A DNA stretch of 15,768 bases from JACAEY01 sp049700155 (GCA_049700155.1 JBNAVX010000056.1:1-15768), one strand, 5' to 3'; counted from the stretch's first letter, positions 7,493 to 15,626 are shown. Notes: generated from the letters alone by a model not told the origin. Translations and numbers: made by a program.

Positions 7493-9607
7493 ATGTCAAA
7501 AAATATTCTCACTCAGGGTTTGAACCAAAAACAAAAAGAGGCAATTTTCTATTCTGAAGGTCCTTTGCTTATCCTTGCAGGAACTGGTAGCGGGAAGACA
7601 AAAGTCGTTACACATAAATTTTCCTACCTCGTTAAGGCTAAAGGTTTCAGTCCTGATTCGATATTAACTATTACGTTTACAAATAAGGCTGCAGATGAAA
7701 TGAGAAACAAAATATGCAGTATGATTGATAGGGATACTGATACGTGCTGGATTGGCACATTCCATTCACACTGTAAAAGAATACTCAGGAAGGAAATAAA
7801 AGCACTAGGATTAAGCAACACTTTTTCTATATATGATGAGGATGATCAGCACTTTCTCATAAGACATATATTAAAAGAATTTAAAATCCATGAAGCCCTT
7901 TATAAGGGTATTGCCTCAAGGATAAGTTCTCTTAAATCTTTTCTTGTTGGACCTGATGAGTTTCTTTCTTCAGGCGATGGTTTTGGGTTCGATGAAAAAC
8001 TTGCAAAGGTTTATGTCAGATATCAGGACGAACTGAACAGGAGTAATGCCCTTGATTTTGATGATCTCATCATGTATACAGTAAGACTATTTGAGACTCA
8101 CCAGAAGCTTCTTGAAAAATACTGTAATATGTTCTCTTATATCTTAGTGGATGATTTTCAGGATATTAATTATGCTCAATACTGTCTTCTTAAACTCCTT
8201 CTTTCCTATCATAAAAGAGTATGTGTGGCAGGAGATGACGACTTGTGCACTTTCAGATATAAAAGTCCTGATCCGAATAGTATTGTATGTTTTGAGAGAG
8301 ATTTCCCAAAGGTAAAACTCATCAAACTCGAACAAAATCATCGCTGCACCAGAAATATTCTTACTGTTTCAGATGCTGTAATCTCAAAAATATCTAAAAG
8401 AAAAGATAAGAATATGTGGACAAAAAGAGGAGACGGTGAAAAGGTATTTTTCTGCTATTTCAATACATACGAAGAAGAGGCAAAATATATTGCCAAAGTT
8501 ATCAAAGACCTCTATCTTAGGGGAAAATATAATTACAGAGATTTTGCAATATTATATCGCATTAATATACAGTCAAAGGCTTTAGAGGATTCTCTTCGCA
8601 ATGAAGGGCTTCCTTATCGTGTTATTGGAAATTCTATCTTTTATCATAAAAAAGAGATTAAAGACATAATATCTTATCTCCGTTTAGCCGTCAATCATGA
8701 AGATAATGTCAGTCTAAGAAGAGCAATTAAAACCCCACCGAGGGGTATAAGTCCATCTGTGCTTTCAAAAATAGAAAATGAGGCAAAGAAAAGATCTGCC
8801 CCCCTTTTTGATGTTATAAAGACAGCCGCTCGGAGTGATAGCTTCCCTTTATCTGTAAGAGAGAAACTTGCTGATTTTATTAAACTCATTGAAAGCTTTT
8901 CTGCTATAAAAGATAGACACTCATCTGATATTTTAAAGATAATATTTGAGAAATCAGGTTATTTTAAGATACTGGATGAAGAAAAGATTAAAAATGTTGA
9001 AGAACTTATCAATTCAGCAGGTAATAAAAATGTAAAAGATTTTCTTGACAGAATATCATTATTTACAAATATAGATGAAGTAGAAAGAGGAGATTATATC
9101 TCACTGATGACATTGCATAATGCAAAAGGTCTTGAATTTCCTGTTGTCTTCATTATAGGACTTGAAGAAGGGGTATTGCCATATTGTAAGGCGATAGAAG
9201 ATCAGGAAGAGATTGATGAAGAGCGAAAACTATTCTATCTGGGAATGACAAGAGCAAAAGATATGCTCTGGTTAACAGGTGCCAGTCAGAGAAAGCTATA
9301 TGCAAAAGTACAGGAGCAGGAACTATCAAGGTTCATAAAAGATGTCCCAAAAGAATGTTGTCAGAGAGTGGAAAGAATAATGCCTCAATGGTCATCAAAG
9401 GAAGAACCTTTAAAAGAAAAAGTTTTTACAAAACGTTCTTTTGGAGCTTATACTGCTGGATGTAGGGTGAGACATCCAATATGGGGTATAGGTGTAGTAA
9501 GAGATTGCTATGGAGATGGTGATGAACAGAAGGTTACTGTTAATTTTCCAAATATAGGGGTAAAAAGACTTTTAGTAAAGTTTGCAAATTTAGAAAAGAT
9601 ACAATAG
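7493..9607 (+). CDS. UvrD/PcrA-type superfamily 1 helicase with altered motifs II and III
   Basis: A 704-residue SF1A helicase-like protein, slightly short for PcrA. Visible motifs are QKEAIFYSEGPLLILAGTGS around Walker A GTGSGKT (30-36), TFTNKAADEMR (61-71), GTFHSHCKRILR (88-99), motif IV LEQNHRCTRNIL (279-290), motif V LMTLHNAKGLEFPVV (538-552) and motif VI EERKLFYLGMTRA (576-588). The C-terminus (about 655-704, CRVRHPIWGIGVV ... NFPNIGVKRLLVKFANLEK) matches the Tudor-like PcrA domain that binds RNA polymerase. Motif II reads VDDFQD (219-224) instead of VDEFQD, so the catalytic Glu is Asp. Motif III reads GDDDLCTFRYKS (247-258) instead of GDDDQSIYxxRG, losing the phosphate-sensing Gln. The frame is intact, so this is a diverged gene, not a relic. 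Family members unwind DNA during repair and at stalled polymerases; whether this one unwinds is doubtful. AAGGGG just before the ATG is the ribosome binding site. gatC follows after 6 bases. Confidence 0.92.
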   Translation: MSKNILTQGLNQKQKEAIFYSEGPLLILAGTGSGKTKVVTHKFSYLVKAKGFSPDSILTITFTNKAADEMRNKICSMIDRDTDTCWIGTFHSHCKRILRKEIKALGLSNTFSIYDEDDQHFLIRHILKEFKIHEALYKGIASRISSLKSFLVGPDEFLSSGDGFGFDEKLAKVYVRYQDELNRSNALDFDDLIMYTVRLFETHQKLLEKYCNMFSYILVDDFQDINYAQYCLLKLLLSYHKRVCVAGDDDLCTFRYKSPDPNSIVCFERDFPKVKLIKLEQNHRCTRNILTVSDAVISKISKRKDKNMWTKRGDGEKVFFCYFNTYEEEAKYIAKVIKDLYLRGKYNYRDFAILYRINIQSKALEDSLRNEGLPYRVIGNSIFYHKKEIKDIISYLRLAVNHEDNVSLRRAIKTPPRGISPSVLSKIENEAKKRSAPLFDVIKTAARSDSFPLSVREKLADFIKLIESFSAIKDRHSSDILKIIFEKSGYFKILDEEKIKNVEELINSAGNKNVKDFLDRISLFTNIDEVERGDYISLMTLHNAKGLEFPVVFIIGLEEGVLPYCKAIEDQEEIDEERKLFYLGMTRAKDMLWLTGASQRKLYAKVQEQELSRFIKDVPKECCQRVERIMPQWSSKEEPLKEKVFTKRSFGAYTAGCRVRHPIWGIGVVRDCYGDGDEQKVTVNFPNIGVKRLLVKFANLEKIQ

Positions 9608-9613
9608 TAGAAA

Positions 9614-9901
9614 ATGAAGATATCCCGTGAAGAGATAGAGCATATTGCATCACTCGCGAGGTTACATCTGTCTGAAGAAGAAAAAAATTTATTTGGTTCA
9701 CAGTTGAGCAGGATACTTGATTACATGGAAAAACTGAATGAAATAGATACAAGAGATATTGAACCTACTTCACATGTTCTCCCGCTCTTCAATGTAATGC
9801 GTGATGACATCTTAAAACCCTCAATTCCAAGAGAGGTTGCATTGGCAAATGCACCAGACCATACTGATAAATTTTACAGGGTTCCGAAAATAATAGAGTA
9901 A
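9614..9901 (+). CDS. gatC: Asp-tRNA(Asn)/Glu-tRNA(Gln) amidotransferase subunit C
   Basis: A 95-residue GatC of normal size. The N-terminus MKISREEIEHIASLARLHLS is typical, as are LSRILDYMEKLNEIDT and the C-terminal LRDD-like VMRDDI with a final fYRVPKIIE. GatC wraps around GatA in the GatCAB complex, which amidates Glu-tRNA(Gln) or Asp-tRNA(Asn); its presence suggests that Gln-tRNA and/or Asn-tRNA are made by the indirect route. Six bases separate it from the helicase stop, so it is probably at the end of that transcript. No Shine-Dalgarno site is obvious. gatA and gatB, which often follow, are absent: the next 576 bases contain no further protein gene. They must lie elsewhere in the genome. 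Confidence 0.95.
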   Translation: MKISREEIEHIASLARLHLSEEEKNLFGSQLSRILDYMEKLNEIDTRDIEPTSHVLPLFNVMRDDILKPSIPREVALANAPDHTDKFYRVPKIIE

Positions 9902-9990
9902 TCTGTTAATTCTTTTTCAAAGCTTTAATCTTAACTTATATTATTCATCATGCTGAGCAAAATAATCTAATTTTTATAAAACTAACCTAA

Positions 9991-10018
9991 ACCCCTTAAT
10001 CCCCTCTTAATAGAGGGG
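9991..10018. repeat. Left arm of palindromic repeat island
   Basis: The arm begins ACCCCTT and ends with the hairpin CCCCTCT-TAAT-AGAGGGG (10001-10018). The right arm at 10096-10122 is its inverted copy, differing by one indel and a few bases. There is no T-tract after the hairpin, so it is not a standard terminator. It is the most G/C-rich non-coding sequence apart from the tRNA. Confidence 0.8.
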
Positions 10019-10049
10019 ATATATGGAATTCATTCTTTCAATAAAAGGA

Positions 10050-10094
10050 ATTTACATTATACTTATCCACTTAAGAATTATTTACATTATACTT
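10050..10094. repeat. 15-bp direct repeat pair inside the repeat island
   Basis: ATTTACATTATACTT occurs exactly at 10050-10064 and again at 10080-10094, a 30-base period. On the minus strand each copy reads AAGTATAATGTAAAT and so contains a perfect TATAAT, though without a matching -35. The pair sits between the two palindromic arms. Confidence 0.8.
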
Positions 10095-10095
10095 T

Positions 10096-10122
10096 CCCCT
10101 CTAAAAAGAGGGGTGAAGGGGT
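10096..10122. repeat. Right arm of palindromic repeat island
   Basis: The hairpin CCCCTCT-AAAA-AGAGGGG (10096-10113) is followed by TGAAGGGGT. Read on the minus strand it gives ACCCCTTCA and then the hairpin, the same order as the left arm. The two arms therefore form terminal inverted repeats, each itself a palindrome, about 77 bases apart. Confidence 0.8.
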
Positions 10123-10226
10123 GTGTATAAAAAGAATATATAGGTTTTTCTAAAAAAATTATTCTGGATAAGTTTGATTATATAAGTATGTAAAGAAGTG
10201 TATTTTAAAAATTCCTTTATCATTCT

Positions 10227-10303
<77 letters not shown>

Positions 10304-10311
10304 ATTATATT

Positions 10312-10340
10312 AAGATACCTTAATTGATGAATTTTTTCAA
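10312..10340 (-). promoter_or_regulatory. Sigma-70 promoter of tRNA-fMet
   Basis: On the minus strand, TTGAAA (10335-10340) and TATCTT (10312-10317) are separated by exactly 17 bases. The predicted start is near 10305, a base or two before the mature tRNA 5' end at 10303. A TATAAT at 10304-10309 directly abuts the tRNA and is too close to be its -10 box. Confidence 0.65.
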
Positions 10341-10425
10341 TAAGCTGAGTTCTATACTGCGCTCTTTTTCATATCCCTGCACTCTCTCTTTAAGGGGATA
10401 AAATTGTTTTATAAAAGCAAATCCT

Positions 10426-10454
10426 TTGTCAAATATGATTCATGATGGTATTAT
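10426..10454 (+). promoter_or_regulatory. Sigma-70 promoter of the cdaA-cdaR-glmM-comEC operon
   Basis: TTGTCA (10426-10431, 5 of 6 matches) and TATTAT (10449-10454, 5 of 6) have a 17-base spacer, and TGG directly before the -10 makes it an extended -10 as well. The predicted start is near 10461, leaving a leader of about 17 bases. The leader has no Shine-Dalgarno sequence. Confidence 0.7.
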
Positions 10455-10477
10455 ATTAATACTCAAAAATAAAAGCG

Positions 10478-11245
10478 ATGATAGAAATACTGAGACAGCA
10501 TAGATGGATTCTTGATATATTTGACATTGCACTTGTTTCTGTTATTGTTTACCGCCTTCTTCTAATCATAAAAGGTACAAAAGCTGCACAGATGTTAATC
10601 GGACTCGGGGTCCTACTCGGAGCATCTTTATTATCTAGATATTTCGAATTGAATACTGTAGGCTGGCTAATAGAAAGCTTCTGGGCACAAGCAGTAATTG
10701 CAATAATTATTCTTTTTCAGCCTGAAATAAGAAAAGCACTTGCCCAGATGGGCGAAGCACAATTTCTCCGCACTTTTACTCCTGCTGAAGAACTTAAATC
10801 ACTTGAGGAAATAGTTAGGGCTTCTGTTGCTCTTGCTAATAGAAAGATTGGAGCACTTATTGTATTAGAACGAGATATAAGCCTGAAGGACTTTATTGAG
10901 ATCGGTACACCTCTCGATGCAAAAGTAACAAAAGAGTTGCTGATAAGCATCTTTCACCCTACATCACCTATTCATGATGGTGCAGTAGTAATAAAAGACA
11001 ACAGGATTGTTGCTGCTGGGTGTTTTCTACCCATAACATTAGAGCCTGAGGTTAAAAAATCCTTAGGCACAAGGCATCGAGCAGGGATAGGTCTCGCTGA
11101 AGAGACAGATGCAGTAATTATAATAGTCTCCGAAGAGACAGGAATGATATCTCTTGCAATTAATGGAAGGTTTGAGACAAATCTTGATATGGGAAGTCTC
11201 AGAAATATACTTACTGACCTGTTTACAAGGAAAAAAGAAAAGTGA
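10478..11245 (+). CDS. cdaA: Diadenylate cyclase CdaA
   Basis: CdaA joins two ATP to cyclic di-AMP at the inner membrane. Three hydrophobic segments (about 12-31, 37-54 and 61-80) precede a cytoplasmic DisA_N/DAC domain (about 82-250). The catalytic DGA motif is at 167-169 in IHDGAVVI, and the RHR motif is at 199-201 in GTRHRAG, both intact, followed by SEETG (218-222). At 255 residues it is of normal length. It heads a plus-strand operon with a good promoter just upstream. Its stop overlaps the GTG of cdaR. In Firmicutes, CdaR and GlmM are the known partners of CdaA, and GlmM inhibits the cyclase; the same order here suggests the same control. The ATG has no obvious Shine-Dalgarno sequence. 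Confidence 0.96.
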   Translation: MIEILRQHRWILDIFDIALVSVIVYRLLLIIKGTKAAQMLIGLGVLLGASLLSRYFELNTVGWLIESFWAQAVIAIIILFQPEIRKALAQMGEAQFLRTFTPAEELKSLEEIVRASVALANRKIGALIVLERDISLKDFIEIGTPLDAKVTKELLISIFHPTSPIHDGAVVIKDNRIVAAGCFLPITLEPEVKKSLGTRHRAGIGLAEETDAVIIIVSEETGMISLAINGRFETNLDMGSLRNILTDLFTRKKEK

Positions 11246-11886
11246 GTCACCCTATTTTTAAAAATCTCGGACTTAAGATAACAGCTGTTCTTCTTTCAAT
11301 TCTCTTATGGATCTTTGCTACCTCACGTGGCATGTCTGAAATATCTCTGGATGTCCCGCTTGAATTCAAGAATATACCGCAAGGGCTTGAACTAATATCT
11401 TATGATGTCAAGACTATCAGCCTTAACTTAAAAGGTCAGGAACGGCTTATAAGGACTATACGTCCAACAGATATCAGAGTATGGGTTGATCTCAGTAAGG
11501 CAAAAAAGGGGGAAGGCATTTATACCATAAGCAAGAATAATATAAGATTACCCCTTGCTGTAACTGTAAAAAACATTACTCCTTATACTGTTAAGGTTCG
11601 ATTAGAAGAATCTTTTTCAAAAACTGTCAGGGTAAAACCAGTTATCGTTGGTGAACCCAAAAGAGGTTATCATATAAAATCTGTTACTGTTGTCCCACAT
11701 AATATTGAAATAGAAGGTTCAAGCTCTAAGGTCAAAAAAATTGACAAAATCAAGACAGAACCACTAGATATTACAGGACAGAGTAAAACTGTAACAAAAT
11801 ATCTAAAACTTGATGTTTCTGGTATGAATATAAAGACAGAAGTTGATGAAGTTATGGTGAAAGTAATAATTGAAAAGGAGGCATAA
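11242..11886 (+). CDS. cdaR: CdaA regulatory protein CdaR (YbbR-domain protein)
   Basis: A 214-residue membrane-anchored protein. One N-terminal transmembrane segment (about 10-27, ITAVLLSILLWIFAT) is followed by two YbbR-like beta domains, about 36-120 and 125-212, that would lie outside the membrane. Firmicute CdaR often has more YbbR repeats, so this is a short version. CdaR contacts CdaA through its membrane segment and tunes c-di-AMP synthesis. The start is a GTG overlapping the cdaA stop (GTGA), with AAGG some 13 bases upstream; no ATG occurs before the membrane segment. The stop TAA shares its last A with the glmM ATG. The domain call is clear; the regulatory role is taken from gene order. 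Confidence 0.9.
   Translation: MSHPIFKNLGLKITAVLLSILLWIFATSRGMSEISLDVPLEFKNIPQGLELISYDVKTISLNLKGQERLIRTIRPTDIRVWVDLSKAKKGEGIYTISKNNIRLPLAVTVKNITPYTVKVRLEESFSKTVRVKPVIVGEPKRGYHIKSVTVVPHNIEIEGSSSKVKKIDKIKTEPLDITGQSKTVTKYLKLDVSGMNIKTEVDEVMVKVIIEKEA
11875..11881 (+). promoter_or_regulatory. Strong ribosome binding site of glmM
   Basis: AAGGAGG lies 4 bases before the glmM ATG, inside the last codons of cdaR. It is the best Shine-Dalgarno sequence in the window and would let glmM be translated well within the coupled operon. Confidence 0.8.
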
Positions 11887-13232
11887 TGAAGCTTTTCGGG
11901 ACAGACGGAATAAGGGGAACTGTGAATAAATATCCAATGACTCCTGAAACAGTCTTAAAAATCGGTATGGCAGCAGCCCATGTCCTTAGAAACACACGTG
12001 GAAGAAATATGATCCTGATAGGCAAAGATACAAGATTGTCTGGCTATATGATAGAGAGCGCCCTGACCTCTGGAATATGCTCAATGGGGATGAATGTAAC
12101 ACTTGTTGGACCTTTACCAACCCCAGGAATTGCTTTTCTGACAAGAACGCTGCGCTTAGATGCAGGGATTGTTATTTCAGCATCACATAACCCTTTTGAA
12201 GATAATGGTATCAAATTTTTCTCTTCTGAAGGTTTCAAACTACCTGACTCAATTGAAAGAAAGATTGAAGAACTCATGTTTGATGAAGGACTCCAAAGGC
12301 ACAGACCAAAAGGTACAGATATCGGAAAGGCATATAGACTTGATGATGCATCAGGCAGGTATATTGAATATATAAAATCCACTTTACCAAAAGGTTTGAC
12401 ATTTGAAGGTATAAAGATAGTTGTTGACTGTGCAAATGGCGCAGCATATAAAATAACACCAATTCTTTTACAGGAGTTGGGTGCCGAAGTTATATCTATA
12501 AATGACAGACCTGATGGCGTAAATATAAATGTAAAATGTGGTTCTCTGCATACCGACACCCTTCTCCATACAGTGAAGCATTACAAAGCAGACATAGGCA
12601 TCGCTCATGATGGTGATGCTGACAGAACAATCCTTTGTGATGAAAAAGGAAAGATAGTCGATGGAGACCAGATTATCGGCATGTGGGCAGTCGAGATGAA
12701 GAAACAGGGGTTGCTTAAAAAAGATACTGTAGTAACAACTGTGATGAGCAATCTCGGTCTTGAGGAATATCTGAAAAAAAATGGTATTAGGCTGATAAGG
12801 ACGCGCGTAGGTGACAGATATGTAGTCCAGGAAATGGTCAATGGAGGTTATAATCTCGGAGGTGAACAGTCCGGTCATGTCGTATTTCTCGATTTTAATA
12901 CTACAGGTGATGGTCCACTTACAGCAGTTCAGGTCTTATCTCTTATGATGAAAAAGGGATCACCACTTTCAAAGCTTGCTTCAGAGATAGAACTCTATCC
13001 TCAGATTCTCATAAACGTTGATGTAAAAGATAAGCATGCACTAAAAACAAATACTGAGATCGAAGAGGCAATAAAGAAAGCAGAAAAATCGCTTGCTAAA
13101 AAAGGAAGGATCTTAGTGAGGTCATCAGGCACAGAGCAAAAAGTAAGGATAATGGTAGAAGGTGAAGAATTATCTCTTATAAAAAAGCTCGGTAATGATG
13201 TCTCAGAAGTAATCAAAAAAGCCCTTGGCTAA
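11886..13232 (+). CDS. glmM: Phosphoglucosamine mutase GlmM
   Basis: GlmM interconverts glucosamine-6-phosphate and glucosamine-1-phosphate, between GlmS and GlmU. The 448-residue length is normal. It starts MKLFGTDGIRG. The phospho-serine is S100 in ISASHNP, followed by FEDNGIKFF. The metal loop DGDADR is at 242-247, the sugar-binding GGEQSGH at 325-331, and the phosphate-binding loop RSSGTEQKVRIMVEG at 412-426. In that loop most relatives have SGTEP; here Pro is replaced by Gln. All catalytic residues are otherwise present. It is encoded directly after cdaR with a one-base overlap, as in the Firmicute cdaA-cdaR-glmM operon, where GlmM binds and inhibits CdaA. comEC follows with no gap. Confidence 0.96.
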   Translation: MKLFGTDGIRGTVNKYPMTPETVLKIGMAAAHVLRNTRGRNMILIGKDTRLSGYMIESALTSGICSMGMNVTLVGPLPTPGIAFLTRTLRLDAGIVISASHNPFEDNGIKFFSSEGFKLPDSIERKIEELMFDEGLQRHRPKGTDIGKAYRLDDASGRYIEYIKSTLPKGLTFEGIKIVVDCANGAAYKITPILLQELGAEVISINDRPDGVNINVKCGSLHTDTLLHTVKHYKADIGIAHDGDADRTILCDEKGKIVDGDQIIGMWAVEMKKQGLLKKDTVVTTVMSNLGLEEYLKKNGIRLIRTRVGDRYVVQEMVNGGYNLGGEQSGHVVFLDFNTTGDGPLTAVQVLSLMMKKGSPLSKLASEIELYPQILINVDVKDKHALKTNTEIEEAIKKAEKSLAKKGRILVRSSGTEQKVRIMVEGEELSLIKKLGNDVSEVIKKALG

Positions 13233-15626
13233 ATGTATCTTTTCCTCTTATTATTGTATGGAATAGTCCTTTTTTATTCCTTCCAGTATTTCCCTTTTTC
13301 TACTGTTTTTGTATTCCTGATCTCTTCCACCTACTTGATTTATAAAAAAAGGGCCTTACATGTATTTTTCATACTTTCTGGTATAGCAATTGCTTTTTTC
13401 AGGCATGAACCAGTCATTGAACTCTTAGATTTAAGTGGTAAAGAAGTCCTCTTAGAAGGTTCATTTATTTCTGTCCCATCTGAAACCGAAAAAGGAACAT
13501 TAAAGCAACTATTTAATGTGCAATCTGCTTTTAATAAAAATACACATGAAAAAATAGATAAACTGCATAGTCAAGAAATTGTGATACTTTCTGACAGAGA
13601 AATTCCTCCAGCGTCAGAATGCAAAATATTAGTAAGGTTTCTAAGCAATGCACCAAAGCAGAATCCAGGGAACTTAGTCACAAAGGACATTTATGCAACT
13701 TTACTCGAATCAAATCAAATAAAAACGAAAAATTCTTCTCTTAGTTCTAAGATTCAGATATTACGTTATAGACTTAATAAATACATATCTGCAAATTTTA
13801 ATGAAGACTCTTCTGCATTTATCTCTACAATAACAATCGGGCACAGGTCTTATATGAATGAAGAATTAAGAAATGCCTTTAATAAAAGTGGTCTTGCTCA
13901 TCTCCTGAGTATCTCAGGCACTCACTTTGGACTTTTCTCTGTTTTTATTTTTGGAATATTCAGACTACTTATAAACCTTTTCCCATATACACTACTCCAG
14001 AGAATCACTATTTTCTTTACCCCTTCACAGGCAGCAGCATTGCTCTGCTTGCCCTTTATGCTCTTCTATCTTGCTCTATCAGGAGGGAGTATCCCTGCTA
14101 TAAGGTCATTTATAATGGTCAATCTTTTCCTTATGGGACTCATTATAGGAAGAAAAGGTTCATGGCTCAATTTTTTGATCTTTTCAGCATTAATTCTAAC
14201 TATATGGAATCCTGAGGTTATCTCAGACCTATCATTTCAGCTCTCCTTTATCGCTGTCCTTTTTATTGGTTTTACTATTAAAAACGGGGAGTATTTAACA
14301 AAAAAAGAAAAATACTCTAATGATAAGAAATCTTATAAGCTGATACAAAAACTATCCACATATTTTAAAAATGCACTTTTGCTGACCATATCAGCCTCTA
14401 TAGGCACAGCACCACTCGTTGCATATCATTTCCATTATATATCTATAATCTCACCTGTATCTAATTTGTTAATAACCCCTTTCATAGGTTTTATACTCAT
14501 TCCTCTCTCAATTCTTTCAGCTCTTTTATTTTTAACAACAGGTCATTATTTATTTACTCCGATTGTTTCAACCTTCTCAGATATATGCATCTATTTGATA
14601 AAGTTTATAGCTTCTATTCCTTATGCTGATATAAAGATACCCGCTTTTCCACCAGCTTTGATAATATTATTCTATGCAGGTTTTATATTTTATTTCCTTT
14701 TAAAAAGGAAAAAATACGCCTTAATAATTCCTTTTATTCCAATACTTATATATATTTCATTTTCAGTTTTCGAAAGAAAAGAGCTGACTGTGACTTTTCT
14801 TGATGTTGGGCAGGGAGACTCATCTGTCATTGAGCTTCCCGATGGAAAAACAATCATTATAGATACAGGCAGAACGGGCAGGGAAACAGCTTCATTTCTT
14901 AAATATATGGGGAAGGAGGAGGTTGATGCCCTTGTAATATCTCATATACACTCTGACCATGCAGGTGGTCTGTATTATCTATTGAATAGATTTAAGGTCA
15001 AAGAAATCTGGGATAACGGACGGATAATCCTTCCTGATAGTTATCGATCAGACCTATCAGATTTTTATACAAAGCTTAATAAAGGTATAAAGCACAAATC
15101 ACTTGAAAGAGGTGATCTGATTGAAGGAAAAGGATACAGAATCTATGTCCTTCACCCCTATCCAAGGTTTTATACAATGTATGGTAATGAGAGCATTGAA
15201 GCTGATAATGATTCCTTAGTTTTGAAAATCAAAGGCAAAAATGAATCATTCCTTTTCACTGGAGACATTGAAAAAGAGGCAGAGGAGAACCTTGTGAATC
15301 TTGGCATTTGGCTTAAGAGTGATGTCTTAAAAGTGCCACACCATGGTAGCAAAGCCTCTGCACACAATGACTTTACTGAACTGGTTTCTCCTCAGATTGC
15401 AGTTATTAGTGTTGGTCATGATAATCCCTTTGGTCATCCCCATAGTGAAACCCTTGATACTTTGCAAGGACTAAGAATACTCAGAACAGATTTAGATGGA
15501 GCGATAAAGATGAAGGAATCATCAAAAGAGTTTGAGATAAAGACATATAAAGATATTCAATTTAAGAAGACAAATTCTTTTAGAGAGGAAATGAAGAATA
15601 TAAAGAGACTTTTTGATACATGGTAA
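13233..15626 (+). CDS. comEC: ComEC/Rec2 family DNA-uptake channel
   Basis: A 797-residue polytopic membrane protein. The N-terminal part (1-60) has hydrophobic segments, followed by a DUF4131/OB-like region (about 65-165). The Competence domain (about 200-510) has many membrane helices and the signatures AHLLSISGTHFGLF (222-235), GGSIPAIRSF (284-293) and NPEVISDLSFQLSF (326-339). The C-terminal metallo-beta-lactamase domain (about 518-770) has DVGQGDS (524-530), SHIHSDHAGG (570-579), FTGD (675-678) and PHHG (702-705), an intact metal-binding set. ComEC carries single-stranded DNA across the inner membrane in transformation, and the C-terminal domain is thought to be the nuclease. It starts directly after the glmM stop without a Shine-Dalgarno sequence. 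No other competence or pilus gene is in the window. Confidence 0.95.
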   Translation: MYLFLLLLYGIVLFYSFQYFPFSTVFVFLISSTYLIYKKRALHVFFILSGIAIAFFRHEPVIELLDLSGKEVLLEGSFISVPSETEKGTLKQLFNVQSAFNKNTHEKIDKLHSQEIVILSDREIPPASECKILVRFLSNAPKQNPGNLVTKDIYATLLESNQIKTKNSSLSSKIQILRYRLNKYISANFNEDSSAFISTITIGHRSYMNEELRNAFNKSGLAHLLSISGTHFGLFSVFIFGIFRLLINLFPYTLLQRITIFFTPSQAAALLCLPFMLFYLALSGGSIPAIRSFIMVNLFLMGLIIGRKGSWLNFLIFSALILTIWNPEVISDLSFQLSFIAVLFIGFTIKNGEYLTKKEKYSNDKKSYKLIQKLSTYFKNALLLTISASIGTAPLVAYHFHYISIISPVSNLLITPFIGFILIPLSILSALLFLTTGHYLFTPIVSTFSDICIYLIKFIASIPYADIKIPAFPPALIILFYAGFIFYFLLKRKKYALIIPFIPILIYISFSVFERKELTVTFLDVGQGDSSVIELPDGKTIIIDTGRTGRETASFLKYMGKEEVDALVISHIHSDHAGGLYYLLNRFKVKEIWDNGRIILPDSYRSDLSDFYTKLNKGIKHKSLERGDLIEGKGYRIYVLHPYPRFYTMYGNESIEADNDSLVLKIKGKNESFLFTGDIEKEAEENLVNLGIWLKSDVLKVPHHGSKASAHNDFTELVSPQIAVISVGHDNPFGHPHSETLDTLQGLRILRTDLDGAIKMKESSKEFEIKTYKDIQFKKTNSFREEMKNIKRLFDTW

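Larger units (their letters stand above)
9902..10226. other. Gene-free stretch between gatC and tRNA-fMet
   Basis: About 325 bases without a supported gene, lying between convergent gatC (plus) and tRNA-fMet (minus). The first 90 bases are AT-rich and show no clear terminator for gatC. The middle (9991-10122) is the palindromic repeat island described separately. The last 100 bases are AT-rich. They share fragments in inverted orientation with the island's interior: AAAGGAATTT at 10044-10053 with its complement at 10209-10218, and ACTTATCCA at 10061-10069 with its complement at 10165-10173. This suggests decayed inverted copies of one sequence. Confidence 0.7.

Noticed and set aside
10001..10018. 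Rho-independent terminator for gatC
   Set aside because: The CCCCTCT/AGAGGGG hairpin is followed by ATATGG, with no T-tract, and is 100 bases from the gene; the matching hairpin on the other arm also lacks one.
9991..10122. CRISPR array
   Set aside because: Only two inverted arms and one direct repeat pair at a 30-base period; no regular repeat-spacer series and no cas genes.
10371..10400. Weak TATCCC/GGGATA stem upstream of cdaA, considered as a c-di-AMP riboswitch or terminator
   Set aside because: Six-base stem with a 17-base loop, located upstream of the predicted cdaA start site, and no ydaO-type conserved elements are seen.
12044..12559. Long open frame of 171 codons on the minus strand, opposite glmM
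   Set aside because: It is the antisense shadow of a fully conserved glmM, has Ser/Pro-rich composition typical of such shadows, and shows no start signal or known domain.
12468..12878. 136-codon minus-strand open frame opposite glmM
   Set aside because: Overlaps glmM and another antisense frame; no motif, no ribosome binding site; shadow frame.
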